Source of the DNA: Gemmatimonadales bacterium
GTDB lineage: Bacteria > Gemmatimonadota > Gemmatimonadetes > Palauibacterales > Palauibacteraceae
Direction: 5' to 3'
DNA length: 64,000 nucleotides
Assembly: GCA_009840115.1 (NCBI GenBank)
Contig: VXOJ01000007.1
Location: 124,001 to 188,000, forward strand
A program made the translations under genes and the position numbers. Positions 1-8,097 of the stretch are shown here, in pieces. Position 1 is the stretch's first letter, and every line of letters starts with the position of its first letter. The notes under the pieces are model-generated. The model was not told the DNA's origin. It made no database searches and saw nothing but the letters and a program-made list of their open reading frames with translations.

Positions 1-127
1 TAGGCGGACCGATCAGGTCAGCCGCGAGCGCAAGCGTGGAGGGAACCAGCGGACCGCAGAGGAACTCCGTCCAGGCCACGGCGCTCATGCCCAGGACCTC
101 GCCGTCGGAGATCCATCTTCTCAACAC
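1..127 (-). pseudogene. VapC-like PIN-domain toxin remnant (N-terminus missing, C-terminus off the left edge)
   Basis: Read on the minus strand from a GTG at 127, the frame stays open to the window edge and encodes LRRWISDGEVLGMSAVAWTE followed by FLCGPL. This resembles the central part of PIN-domain (VapC) ribonucleases, including the conserved acidic residue in the W-T-E-F segment. The roughly 35 upstream residues that should carry the first catalytic Asp are absent: the frame further upstream runs into the end of the GMC oxidoreductase gene without a recognisable toxin N-terminus. No antitoxin gene lies beside it. I infer a truncated, inactive toxin. A short alternative protein cannot be excluded because the 3' part is not visible. 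Confidence 0.5.
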
Positions 128-161
128 CGGTCGTGGATCAAGATGACGGGAGAGGGGTCTG

Positions 162-1850
162 CTAGAGTTCGTTGCGGTTCTTCGCCCAGACCGCGTAGTG
201 GCAGGCGCGGGCGGTGAGGGCCATGTAGGTGAGGGACGGGTTCTGGCAGGCGGATGAGGACATGGCCGCGCCATCGATCACGAACAGGTTCGGCGCGTCC
301 CACGCCTGGTTGTAGCCGTTGAGGACGGAGGTCGCCGGATCCCGCCCCATCCTCGCCGTCCCCATCTCGTGGATCGTGAGGCCCGGCGCGGTGAGATCCG
401 TGAGCAACTCGACGTCGACTCCGCCCCCGGCCTCCAGCATTTCGGCGGCGCGGTCCGCGCTGTCCCGCATCATCCGGCGCTCGTTGTCGCTCCACTCGCA
501 GTGGATGCGGAGGGCCGGGATTCCCCACGCATCGACCCGCTCCGGGTCGAGTTCGATGTAGTTCTCCTCGCGCGGGAGGCACTCGCCGAAGGCGCCGAGT
601 TCGAACTCCCACACGCCGGGCTCGGTGAGCCGGCGCTTGTAGTCGGCCCCGAAGCCCGGCATGTCGAGGCCGCGGCTCCAGCCCTGCCGCGTGGACCAGC
701 CCTGGTAGCCGTAGCCCCGGATGAAGTCCGGCGACGGCTCCGTCACGTTCCGGAAGCGGGGGATGTAGATCCCGTTCGGACGCTGGCCGGTGTAGCCGTG
801 GTTCTCCCAGCCGGGGAACTTCGCCTTCGCCCCGGTGCTCATCGTGTGGTCCATGAGATAGCGGCCGAGGACCCCGCTGGAGTTCGCGAGCCCGTCCGGG
901 AAGTCGGCGGACGTCGAATGGAGGAGGATGCGGGTCGACTCCAGCGCCGAGGCGCCGAGCATCACGATCTCCCCGTGGAACTCCAGATCCTCTCCTGTCT
1001 GCCGGTCGATGACGCGCACGCCGGTGACCCGGCCGCGGGCGGGGTCCCAGATCACGCTGTGCACGACGCTGTCCGGGCGCAGCGTCATGCGCCCGGTGGC
1101 TTCGGCGGCGGGGAGGGTGGCGCTGAGCGAACTGAAGTAGCTCCGGGTGCGGCAGCCGCGGTGGCAGGGGCCGCAGTAGTGGCACGCGCTGCGCCCCTTG
1201 TGGTCGCGGGTGAGGACGGCGGTGCGCCCGATCGTCATCATCCGCGTGTCGCCGAAGTCGCGCGCGATCGCCTCCCTCACCGCGTTCTCGACGCAGGTCA
1301 TCTCCATGGGCGGCAGGAAGACGCCGTCCGGCAGCTGGGGGAGTCCTTCGGGGCGGCCGCTGATGCCGGCGAAGGCCTCGACGTGGCTGTACCACGGGGC
1401 GAGGTCCGCGTAGCGGATTGGCCAGTCGACCCCGATCCCGTCGCGCGCGTTGGCCTCGAAGTCGAGATCGCTGAGACGGTAGGACTGGCGCGCCCACATG
1501 ATCGAGCGTCCGCCGACCTGGCGGCCCCGGATCCACAGGAAGGGCTTCTCGTCGGGGGTCGTGTACGGGTTCTCGATGTCGTTGACGAAGAACTTCCGGC
1601 CCATCTCGTCGCAGGCGTAGCACTCGCGCTGCACGGGCTGCTCGGCGGCGAGCGCCTTGCGGTCGTTCCAGCCGCGGTACGGCATGCGGTACGGGGGCAC
1701 GTGCTCGGTGTAGTCCCGCTCCGGGACGATCATGGGCCCCGCCTCGAGCACGAGCGTGCGGAGGCCGAGTTCGGTGAGTTCCTTCGCGGCCCAGCCGCCG
1801 GTGATCCCCGACCCGACGACGATCGCGTCCCACACCTCCTGCCGGCTCAC
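162..1850 (-). CDS. GMC-family oxidoreductase (gluconate 2-dehydrogenase / FAD sugar dehydrogenase-like large subunit)
   Basis: The 562-residue flavoprotein should oxidise a sugar, sugar acid or polyol in the periplasm. The N-terminus has the FAD dinucleotide fold (GSGITGG at about 13-19, acidic residue at 36). A Cys cluster lies at about 223, 226, 229 and 233 (CHYCGPCHRGC). The C-terminal GMC block has HEMGTARM (His about 494) and NPSLT (Asn about 537), the usual catalytic His/Asn positions. The GTG at 1850 was chosen because a GGAGAG ribosome site lies just upstream and it overlaps the small-subunit stop by 4 nt (GTGA). There is no signal peptide of its own, which fits export with the Tat-signal small subunit. 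The third, cytochrome c subunit of classical gluconate dehydrogenase is not nearby. Substrate unknown. Confidence 0.9.
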   Translation of the reverse strand: MSRQEVWDAIVVGSGITGGWAAKELTELGLRTLVLEAGPMIVPERDYTEHVPPYRMPYRGWNDRKALAAEQPVQRECYACDEMGRKFFVNDIENPYTTPDEKPFLWIRGRQVGGRSIMWARQSYRLSDLDFEANARDGIGVDWPIRYADLAPWYSHVEAFAGISGRPEGLPQLPDGVFLPPMEMTCVENAVREAIARDFGDTRMMTIGRTAVLTRDHKGRSACHYCGPCHRGCRTRSYFSSLSATLPAAEATGRMTLRPDSVVHSVIWDPARGRVTGVRVIDRQTGEDLEFHGEIVMLGASALESTRILLHSTSADFPDGLANSSGVLGRYLMDHTMSTGAKAKFPGWENHGYTGQRPNGIYIPRFRNVTEPSPDFIRGYGYQGWSTRQGWSRGLDMPGFGADYKRRLTEPGVWEFELGAFGECLPREENYIELDPERVDAWGIPALRIHCEWSDNERRMMRDSADRAAEMLEAGGGVDVELLTDLTAPGLTIHEMGTARMGRDPATSVLNGYNQAWDAPNLFVIDGAAMSSSACQNPSLTYMALTARACHYAVWAKNRNEL

Positions 1851-2488
1851 GGCTGCTCTCCGGAGCGGCTCTGCCGGCTGCGCCGTGCGCCCGGCCGGCC
1901 TTCGCCGGTGCCGTACTGGTCGAGGATCACGCACCCCTCGAAGGCGCCGGGGATGATCCGGTATCCCAGCGAGCGCAGGCCGGGCTGCGACGTGAAGTAG
2001 CCGGCGAGCGTAAAGCGCTTCATGTCGTAGAAGAAGGTCTGCGTCTCGTCGATCCCGGGATCCCGGCGGCGGCGGTCGAGGTCCTCGTCCAGCCGCGCCA
2101 CGAGTTCGGTCTGCTGAGCCCCCGTGCAGTCGGCGAAGTCAGCGCCGTGGGCCGCCCGGGCGAGGGGATCCACCTCGTCCAGGCCGGCGAGGAAACGGTC
2201 GCGGTCCGGCGCGTCCAGCCAACCGGTCAGGAGGGCATCGACGAATGCGGTAACGCCCGCCTCGCTCGCGCCGGGCGTGTCGGTCCGGGGGATGATGACC
2301 TCGGCGAGCGCCGTTACCGTCCGCGCCTGCGCGGGCGTGAGCGTCGCGGGTGGCGCGCCGCCGACCGGGCCGGCCACCGACCGGATGCGCTGCCCGAGCG
2401 CCAGGGCCTCCGCCACCGCGCTCCCCGGCGCCAGCAGCGGCGCGCCCGCGGCCACGCCCATGATCTCGAGAGCCCTGCGCCGTCTCAC
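1847..2488 (-). CDS. Gluconate 2-dehydrogenase subunit 3 family protein (Tat-exported small subunit)
   Basis: The 213-residue protein opens with VRRRRALEIMGVAAGAPLL, a twin-arginine-type signal, followed by the all-helical subunit-3 fold (ALAEVIIPRTDTPGASEAGV, then DMKRFTLAGYFTSQPG near the C-terminus). In characterised relatives this subunit accompanies and exports the flavin subunit. The GTG at 2488 is supported by a GGGAGGAA ribosome site. It is translated first and overlaps the GMC gene by 4 nt, indicating coupled synthesis of the two chains. The 148 bp between this gene and the divergent isomerase gene at 2637 should hold both promoters. Confidence 0.88.
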   Translation of the reverse strand: MRRRRALEIMGVAAGAPLLAPGSAVAEALALGQRIRSVAGPVGGAPPATLTPAQARTVTALAEVIIPRTDTPGASEAGVTAFVDALLTGWLDAPDRDRFLAGLDEVDPLARAAHGADFADCTGAQQTELVARLDEDLDRRRRDPGIDETQTFFYDMKRFTLAGYFTSQPGLRSLGYRIIPGAFEGCVILDQYGTGEGRPGARRSRQSRSGEQP

Positions 2489-2624
2489 AGTCGTTCCTCC
2501 CGGCCCGCATCGACGCGCGCGGACGGCGGAGGCGCCGCCGCGCCCCGCCAACATAGGCCCGGCAGCCCGCGGCAAAAGCCCCGCGGCGTTCGAGCAGCGG
2601 TTCGACGCCGGCCGGGGCGGGCGA

Positions 2625-2630
2625 CATATT
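2625..2630 (+). promoter_or_regulatory. Possible -10 element of a leaderless promoter
   Basis: CATATT ends 6 nt before the ATG at 2637 and no Shine-Dalgarno-like purine run lies between, so transcription would begin at or next to the start codon. Several other genes in the window show the same geometry. No convincing -35 is visible. Confidence 0.4.
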
Positions 2631-2636
2631 GCGCGC

Positions 2637-3515
2637 ATGGACAGACGGAGATTCGTACAGAACTCGCTCGGCGCCGGCCTCCTCCTCGCCGGTGCCGGAC
2701 GCGCGGCGCCCGCCGCGGCCCGGACCCTTCCCGGGGCCCGGACGCTCCCCGAGGCGTGGGGGCTCCAACTCTACACGGTGCGCTCGCTGATGGCGCGCGA
2801 TGTCGAGCGGACGCTGGCGTCCGTCGCGCGCATCGGCTACGGCGAGGTGGAGTTCGCCGACTACTTCGGCCGCTCGCCGGCCGAGATCCGGACCGCGCTC
2901 GAAGCGGAAGGCCTCACCGCCCCCGCGGCCCACCTGTCGCTCGAGGAACTCCGGTCCAGCTTCGACGAGGCCGCCGCCGCGGCCGCCGAGATCGGACACC
3001 GGTACCTCGTCCTCCCCTACCTCGCGGGCCCCGAGCGGCCGGGAAACGACGGAGCCACGGGAACGGCCCTCGTGGACGGATACCGGCGGCTCGCGGACGA
3101 GTTCAACGGGCTCGGGGCGCGCTGCCGGGAGGCCGGGCTCGTGTTCGCCTATCACAACCACGACTTCGAGCTCGAAGAGGTGGACGGTCTCCGCCTGCTC
3201 GACGTGATGATCGAGAACACGGACCCCGAACTCGTCACCTACGAGGTCGACTTCTACTGGCTCGTGCACGGCGGCGCCGACCCGTTCGACTACATCAGCC
3301 GGTATCCCGGCCGCTTCGACCTCTGCCACGTGAAGGACCGCACGACAGATGGCGAGATGGCGGACGTGGGCGCGGGCGTCATCGACTTCGCGGCGATCTT
3401 CGAGCGTTCGGACGAGGCGGGGCTCATCCACTACTTCGTCGAGCATGACGCGCCCGCCGACCCGATGGGGTCGGTGCGCGCGAGCTACGAGCACCTCAAC
3501 GCGCTCGATGGCTGA
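2637..3515 (+). CDS. Tat-exported sugar phosphate isomerase/epimerase-like TIM-barrel protein
   Basis: The 292-residue protein begins MDRRRFVQNSLGAGLLLAGAG, a twin-arginine signal, then a xylose-isomerase-like TIM barrel. The barrel starts GLQLYTVRSLM and contains FAYHNHDFELE, EVDFYWLVHGGADP and LCHVKDRT, which place metal-binding acidic and His residues at the strand ends as in this superfamily. The family interconverts ketoses and aldoses or acts on myo-inositol-type substrates. Export suggests work in the periplasm beside the divergent GMC dehydrogenase. Its stop overlaps the start of the next isomerase-like gene by 8 nt, so the two are co-translated. Exact substrate unknown. Confidence 0.85.
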   Translation: MDRRRFVQNSLGAGLLLAGAGRAAPAAARTLPGARTLPEAWGLQLYTVRSLMARDVERTLASVARIGYGEVEFADYFGRSPAEIRTALEAEGLTAPAAHLSLEELRSSFDEAAAAAAEIGHRYLVLPYLAGPERPGNDGATGTALVDGYRRLADEFNGLGARCREAGLVFAYHNHDFELEEVDGLRLLDVMIENTDPELVTYEVDFYWLVHGGADPFDYISRYPGRFDLCHVKDRTTDGEMADVGAGVIDFAAIFERSDEAGLIHYFVEHDAPADPMGSVRASYEHLNALDG

Positions 3516-4437
3516 TCCGGCCCCACCCCGCAACCGGAAGCCGGTCAGCCGCCGCGACGCCCTGCGCGCTACGGGTGCCGCCTCGCTCGGTCTGCTCGTC
3601 GGCGGCACGGCGAACCCCGCATCGGCGCTCGCCGACGGGCCACGAGCGCCGGGTCGCAGCGCCCGCCGGTCCGCCAACGCCATCACGCAGTCCGTGGCGC
3701 GCTGGTGCTTCGAGGAGATTCCCCTCGTCCCCTTCTGCCGGGGCGTGGCCGACATGGGCCTCACCGCGATGGACCTGCTCACGGTCGAGGAATGGCCCGT
3801 CGCGCACGACCACGGTCTCACGGTCTCGTGCGGCGACGTGGCGGCCGGGACGATCGAGGACGGCCTCAACGAGACGAAGAACCACGCCGGCATCATCGAG
3901 GCCTTCGAGCGCCACATTCCGCACGCCGCGCGCGTCTCGGTCCCCAACGTGATCTGCTTCTTCGGCAACCGCCGCGGGATGGAGAACGGCGTCGGGATCG
4001 AGAACTCCATCCGCTGCCTCGAGGCGTGCGCCCCGATCGCCGAATCCGAGGGCGTCACGATCCTCGTCGAAGTCCTCAACTCGAAGCCCGGCGGACACGT
4101 CGACTACATCGGCGACCGCATGGACTACGCGCTCGAGGTCATTCGGGCCGTCGACTCGCCGCGCGTGAAGATCCTCTACGACGTCTATCACATGCAGATC
4201 ATGGAGGGGGACATCATCCGCACGCTGACGGATGCGAGCCCCTGGATCGGCCACTACCACACCGGCGGCGTCCCCGGGCGCGCCGAGATCGACGACACGC
4301 AGGAGCTGAACTATCCCCCGATCGTGCGGGCCATCGCCGACACGGGCTTCGAGGGCTTCATGGCCCACGAGTTCATCCCGCGGAGCGGCGATCCCCTGCG
4401 ATCGCTGCGCGAAGCCGTGGAGCTGTGCGCCGTCTGA
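3508..4437 (+). CDS. Hydroxypyruvate isomerase-like TIM-barrel protein with Tat signal
   Basis: This 309-residue protein starts inside the end of the preceding gene. SRRDALRATGAASLGLLVGG near residues 14-33 is a twin-arginine signal. The barrel begins SVARWCFEEIPLVPFCRGVA and continues with ILVEVLNSK, KILYDVYHMQIMEGD and IGHYHTGGVPGR, the hallmark segments of Hyi-type isomerases, with the Glu/Asp/His/Glu metal set (E in LVEVLN, D in YDVYH, H in GHYHTGG, E in AHEFIP). It is probably an exported sugar or keto-acid isomerase or epimerase acting in one pathway with its partner and the divergent GMC dehydrogenase. The name reflects family similarity only. Confidence 0.85.
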   Translation: MADPAPPRNRKPVSRRDALRATGAASLGLLVGGTANPASALADGPRAPGRSARRSANAITQSVARWCFEEIPLVPFCRGVADMGLTAMDLLTVEEWPVAHDHGLTVSCGDVAAGTIEDGLNETKNHAGIIEAFERHIPHAARVSVPNVICFFGNRRGMENGVGIENSIRCLEACAPIAESEGVTILVEVLNSKPGGHVDYIGDRMDYALEVIRAVDSPRVKILYDVYHMQIMEGDIIRTLTDASPWIGHYHTGGVPGRAEIDDTQELNYPPIVRAIADTGFEGFMAHEFIPRSGDPLRSLREAVELCAV

Positions 4438-4444
4438 ACCCCCG

Positions 4445-5788
4445 CTAGCCGGCCGCGGCCACCTCCGCCTGAGCGGCGTCGGGCCTCCGGGCCAAGGCCG
4501 CCTGCTTCCTTCCCAGCCACAGCGCGATCAGCAGCCACAGTCCGGCGAGCGGGACCATGGTCAGCGCCAGCGCGGAGCTTCCCATCCCCAGCGCGCGCAG
4601 TCCCGCGAAGGACCACACCCCGATCTGGTCGCCCGCCCGGTAGACGAACAGGTCGTTGAAGTTCTTGGCCTTGTACTTGTCCCGGCGCGGAAGGACGGTG
4701 TAGAGCACCTCCCGCGTCGGCACCGCGAGCGCGAAGTTCCCCGCCCTCCGCAGCACCTGAAACACGACGAATACGGCGAAGACCGGTGCCGCTCCCAGCG
4801 CCAGGAAGCCGAGAACGCTGAGCACGGGCAGGATGCCGAGCGCGAGGCGCACGCCGAGCCACTTCAGGATGCGACCCGTCAGGAAGAGCTGGGTGAAGAG
4901 CGTGAGGATGTTCACCGAGAGGTCGATGCGCGCGAAGACCGAGGTCCGCTCCGCCCCGGTGGCGAAGGTACGCGAGACGATGTCCGCCTGGATGTTGTAG
5001 AGGAAGGTGGAACCGATCGTGAACAGCAGCATGAAGGCGCCGATTCCGAGGAGGTAGGGCGACGCGAGCACCCGCCGGATCCCCTCCAGCGCCGTGCCTC
5101 CGATCACATCACCCGCCTCGCCGCCGCCACCCGAGCCTTCTACCGCCGCCGCGCGGGTCGCACAGCGCGAGTCGAGCGCCTTGAGGCAGACGACCGCGCC
5201 CTCGAGCAGCAGCACCGAGAACAGGAGGAGCGTCGCGGGCGACAGGAACCCCACCAGAAAGGCCGTGATCGCGGACCCGACGATCCCCCCCACGGTGCCG
5301 CCGACTCCGATGAGGCCGAACAGGCGGCGGCTCTGGCGCTCCCGGAAGATGTCGGTCATGAACGACCAGAAGACGGAGACCACGAACAGGTTGAAGACGC
5401 TGATCCAGACGAAGAAGGTCCGGCCGATCCATACGGAAGCGTCGCCGTCGGTCACGACCCTCAGCAGCACGAAGTAGACCAGCAGGTTCAGCATGAAGAA
5501 GCGGTACGTGAGGGTCACGAACCGCCGGCGGGTCCACCGTGACACGACCGCGGCGAAGATCGGGTGCACGAGAAGCATGGCCGTCAGCGTACCCGTGAAG
5601 AGCCAGGGGATGTTCTCGACCCCGCCCGCGACGGCCATCTCCTCGCGGATGGGCCGGATCACGTAGTACGCCGACAGGATGAAGAAGAAGTAGAGGGCCG
5701 ACAGGAGCACGAGCCCCGCCTCTCCCGGGCGGGCGCCCGTCAGCCGTGCGGCAAACGTGCGCCGCTCGCTCTCCGGAGGCGGGGTCAT
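4445..5788 (-). CDS. Npt1/Npt2-family (ATP/ADP translocase-type) transporter
   Basis: The 447-residue protein has about 12 hydrophobic segments. The first helix region, YFFFILSAYYVIRPIREEM, is the family hallmark. A second conserved stretch, FVVSVFWSFMTDIF, precedes a Gly-rich helix (IGVGGTVGGIVGSAI), and the late motif PTREVLYTVLPRRDKYKAKN is typical. Plastid and rickettsial members exchange ATP for ADP, but free-living bacterial members such as this have unknown cargo and are often annotated as MFS transporters. The ATG at 5788 gives a short hydrophilic N-terminus before helix 1. A homologous gene lies head-to-head only 76 bp away. The 3' end is 7 nt from the convergent isomerase gene. Confidence 0.82.
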   Translation of the reverse strand: MTPPPESERRTFAARLTGARPGEAGLVLLSALYFFFILSAYYVIRPIREEMAVAGGVENIPWLFTGTLTAMLLVHPIFAAVVSRWTRRRFVTLTYRFFMLNLLVYFVLLRVVTDGDASVWIGRTFFVWISVFNLFVVSVFWSFMTDIFRERQSRRLFGLIGVGGTVGGIVGSAITAFLVGFLSPATLLLFSVLLLEGAVVCLKALDSRCATRAAAVEGSGGGGEAGDVIGGTALEGIRRVLASPYLLGIGAFMLLFTIGSTFLYNIQADIVSRTFATGAERTSVFARIDLSVNILTLFTQLFLTGRILKWLGVRLALGILPVLSVLGFLALGAAPVFAVFVVFQVLRRAGNFALAVPTREVLYTVLPRRDKYKAKNFNDLFVYRAGDQIGVWSFAGLRALGMGSSALALTMVPLAGLWLLIALWLGRKQAALARRPDAAQAEVAAAG

Positions 5789-5864
5789 GCGTGGCTCTGC
5801 TTGCCGGTCGATGGAAAAAGGGATTCTCTTCAGAAGATCCCGGAACCTAACGGTGAGAGCGAAC

Positions 5865-7253
5865 GTGGCCAGCTTCCTGCAATCTGTCGTCGGCGCCGCC
5901 CGGCGGATCCTTAACATGCGGCGGGGCGAATTCAGTCTCGCGGTACTGTCCGCGCTCTTCTTCTTCCTCGTCCTCTGCGGCTACTTCTTCCTCCGTCCCG
6001 TGCGCGAGGCGATGGGGGTGGCCCGCGGGATGGACGACCTGCGCTGGCTCTTCGCCGTGACTTCGGTGGCCTCCCTGTTCGCCGTCCTCGTATTCGGGGG
6101 CGTCGTGGCGCGGACGAATCGCCGGCGTTTCATCCCCATCGCGTACCTGTTCGTGATCGCCTGTCTGATCGGCTTTGCGACGCTGCTGATCCAGGACGTG
6201 CGGGCGGGCGGCGGCCTCATCGGCACCGACGCGGAGACCGGTCTCGCGCGCGGCGTCGGCTACACTTTCTACGTGTGGCTGAGCGTCATCAACCTCTTCT
6301 CGACCAGCGTATTCTGGTCCTTCATGGTCGACGTGTTCGACGTCGATCAGGGGAAGCGGATGTTCCCCTTCATCGGGATCGGGGGCACGCTGGGCGCACT
6401 GATCGGGGGGCGCGGCGCGAGCTTCGTCAGCGGACTCACCGAGAGTCCCTACCTGCCCGCCGGCCTCATGCTGATCGGGGCCGGCTGCTTCGCGCTCGCG
6501 ATCGCCGTCATGCTGATCCTCGACCGGAGGGCCGGGGCATCGGACCTCTCCCGGCTCGGCGCGGGCCCGGCGGGCGGACCGACGGCGGCGGAAACCGGCC
6601 CCCGGCGGCGAGGCGATGGGGGCACGCGGATCGGAGGCGGGGCGCTGGAGGGGCTGCGCGCCGTGTTCACCTCGCCCTACCTGCTCGGCGTCGGCCTCTG
6701 GGTCGTGTTCATGGCGATCTCCAACACCCTGATCTACTTCACCCAGGCGAACGTCATCCTCGAGGCCACGGACACGTTCAGCCAGCGCGTGGGGAGCTTC
6801 GCCGACTTCGACTCGCTGGCGCAGTTCGGAACCCTGCTGACGCAGATCTTCATCACGACCCACCTGATCCGGAAACTGGGCGTCGGGTGGACGCTGGCCA
6901 TCCTGCCGCTCGTCACCGTGCTCGGATTCGTCGTGCTCGCCGTGTGGCCGATCTACGGGGTGATGATGATCTTCCAGGCCGTCCACCGGGCGACGCGGTA
7001 CGCGATCTCGCGGCCGTCGCGCGAGACGCTGTTCTCGGTCGTGCCGCCCGCGGAGAAGTACAAGGGAAAGCCGATCGTCGACGTCTTCCTGTACCGGGGC
7101 GGCGACCTCGCGGGCGCCGGCATCGACAGCCTGTTCGCGATGCTCGGCCTGACACTGGCGTGGGTCGCGATGTCCACGGCGCCGCTGGCCGGGATGTGGA
7201 TCGTACTCTCCATCGCGCTCGGACGGGCCCAGGCACGGCGCGTGGCTTCCTGA
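5865..7253 (+). CDS. Npt1/Npt2-family (ATP/ADP translocase-type) transporter, divergent paralogue
   Basis: A protein of about 462 residues with the same architecture as its divergent neighbour: FFFLVLCGYFFLRPVREAMG in helix 1, STSVFWSFMVDVFDVD, GIGGTLGALIGG, then RPSRETLFSVVPPAEKYKGK near the C-terminus. The start is uncertain. GTG at 5865 follows GGTGAGAG and keeps the family-typical short amphipathic N-terminal segment. ATG at 5916 would begin just before the conserved R-x-G-E of helix 1. A 40-residue Gly/Arg-rich cytoplasmic loop lies around the middle. Substrate unknown. The gene ends 7 nt before the glycerophosphodiesterase gene. Confidence 0.82.
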   Translation: MASFLQSVVGAARRILNMRRGEFSLAVLSALFFFLVLCGYFFLRPVREAMGVARGMDDLRWLFAVTSVASLFAVLVFGGVVARTNRRRFIPIAYLFVIACLIGFATLLIQDVRAGGGLIGTDAETGLARGVGYTFYVWLSVINLFSTSVFWSFMVDVFDVDQGKRMFPFIGIGGTLGALIGGRGASFVSGLTESPYLPAGLMLIGAGCFALAIAVMLILDRRAGASDLSRLGAGPAGGPTAAETGPRRRGDGGTRIGGGALEGLRAVFTSPYLLGVGLWVVFMAISNTLIYFTQANVILEATDTFSQRVGSFADFDSLAQFGTLLTQIFITTHLIRKLGVGWTLAILPLVTVLGFVVLAVWPIYGVMMIFQAVHRATRYAISRPSRETLFSVVPPAEKYKGKPIVDVFLYRGGDLAGAGIDSLFAMLGLTLAWVAMSTAPLAGMWIVLSIALGRAQARRVAS

Positions 7254-7260
7254 GCCGCCG

Positions 7261-8097
7261 GTGCTGCCCGACGATCTGTTCGGTCCCGGCTCCCCGCTGC
7301 GGGTCATCGGCCACCGGGGGGCGGCGGCGTTCGCCCCGGAGAACACGCTCCCTTCCTTCGAGCACGCGGTGCGCGTGGGGGCCGACGCGGTGGAACTCGA
7401 CCTGCACCGGAGCGCGGACGGCCGCCTCATGGTCATCCACGATCCGAGCCTCCCCCGCACCACCGACGGGACGGGGGATGTCGAAGCGCTGACGCGGGAC
7501 GAACTGCGCGCCTTCGACGCCGGGTACCGCTTCACGACGGACCACGGGAAGACCTTTCCCTTCCGGGGCACGGGTGTCGGCATCCCCACCCTCGAGGCGG
7601 TGCTCGAGGCGGTGGGCGACCTGCCCGTGATCGCGGAGATCAAGTCGGAGGCGGCGGGGCACGAACTGGGCGCGTGGCTGCAGCGGAGCGGGAATCGCGC
7701 GGACCGGGAGCGGATCCTGGTCGGCGGCTTCGAGCGCGAGGAAGTGGAGCCCGCCAGCCGGCACGCCCGCTGGCACTGCGCCTACCAGGACGAACTCCGG
7801 ACATACGTACTTCTCGGCAAGGTCGGCCTCGGCCGCCGGTTCGCCCCCGCCGGCTGCGCGGCCGCCATGCTGCCCGAGCGGCAGGGCGCGCTGCGCATCG
7901 TCACGCCGCGCTTCGTCCGCCGCGCTCACGCCGACGGCATGGGCGTCTTCGTGTGGACCGTGAACCACCCCGATGACATGCGGCGGCTCCTCGACTGGGG
8001 CGTGGACGGGCTCGTGAGCGACGCCCCGGGGCGGGCCCGCCGGATCCTGGACGAACAGGACGTGCGGGGAGGCGCGGGAGAACATGCCGCAGCCTGA
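7261..8097 (+). CDS. Glycerophosphodiester phosphodiesterase
   Basis: The 278-residue protein hydrolyses glycerophosphodiesters to glycerol-3-phosphate and an alcohol. It has the GDPD signature in order: VIGHRGAAAFAPENTLPSFE with catalytic His-Arg-Gly, VELDLHRSADG with the Glu-x-Asp metal pair, VIHDPSLPRTTDGTG with the second His, then IAEIKSE and the C-terminal VFVWTVNHPDDMRRLLDWGV. The GTG start is 7 nt after the transporter gene. There is no signal peptide, so a cytoplasmic enzyme is expected. It overlaps the DNA polymerase IV start by 14 nt. Confidence 0.92.
   Translation: MLPDDLFGPGSPLRVIGHRGAAAFAPENTLPSFEHAVRVGADAVELDLHRSADGRLMVIHDPSLPRTTDGTGDVEALTRDELRAFDAGYRFTTDHGKTFPFRGTGVGIPTLEAVLEAVGDLPVIAEIKSEAAGHELGAWLQRSGNRADRERILVGGFEREEVEPASRHARWHCAYQDELRTYVLLGKVGLGRRFAPAGCAAAMLPERQGALRIVTPRFVRRAHADGMGVFVWTVNHPDDMRRLLDWGVDGLVSDAPGRARRILDEQDVRGGAGEHAAA

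Noticed and set aside
4445-7253. Nucleotide-transporter genes as proof of an intracellular parasite
   Set aside because: Free-living bacteria also carry this family, and the window holds arginine, tryptophan and carbamoyl-phosphate synthesis genes, which argues against a reduced parasitic lifestyle.
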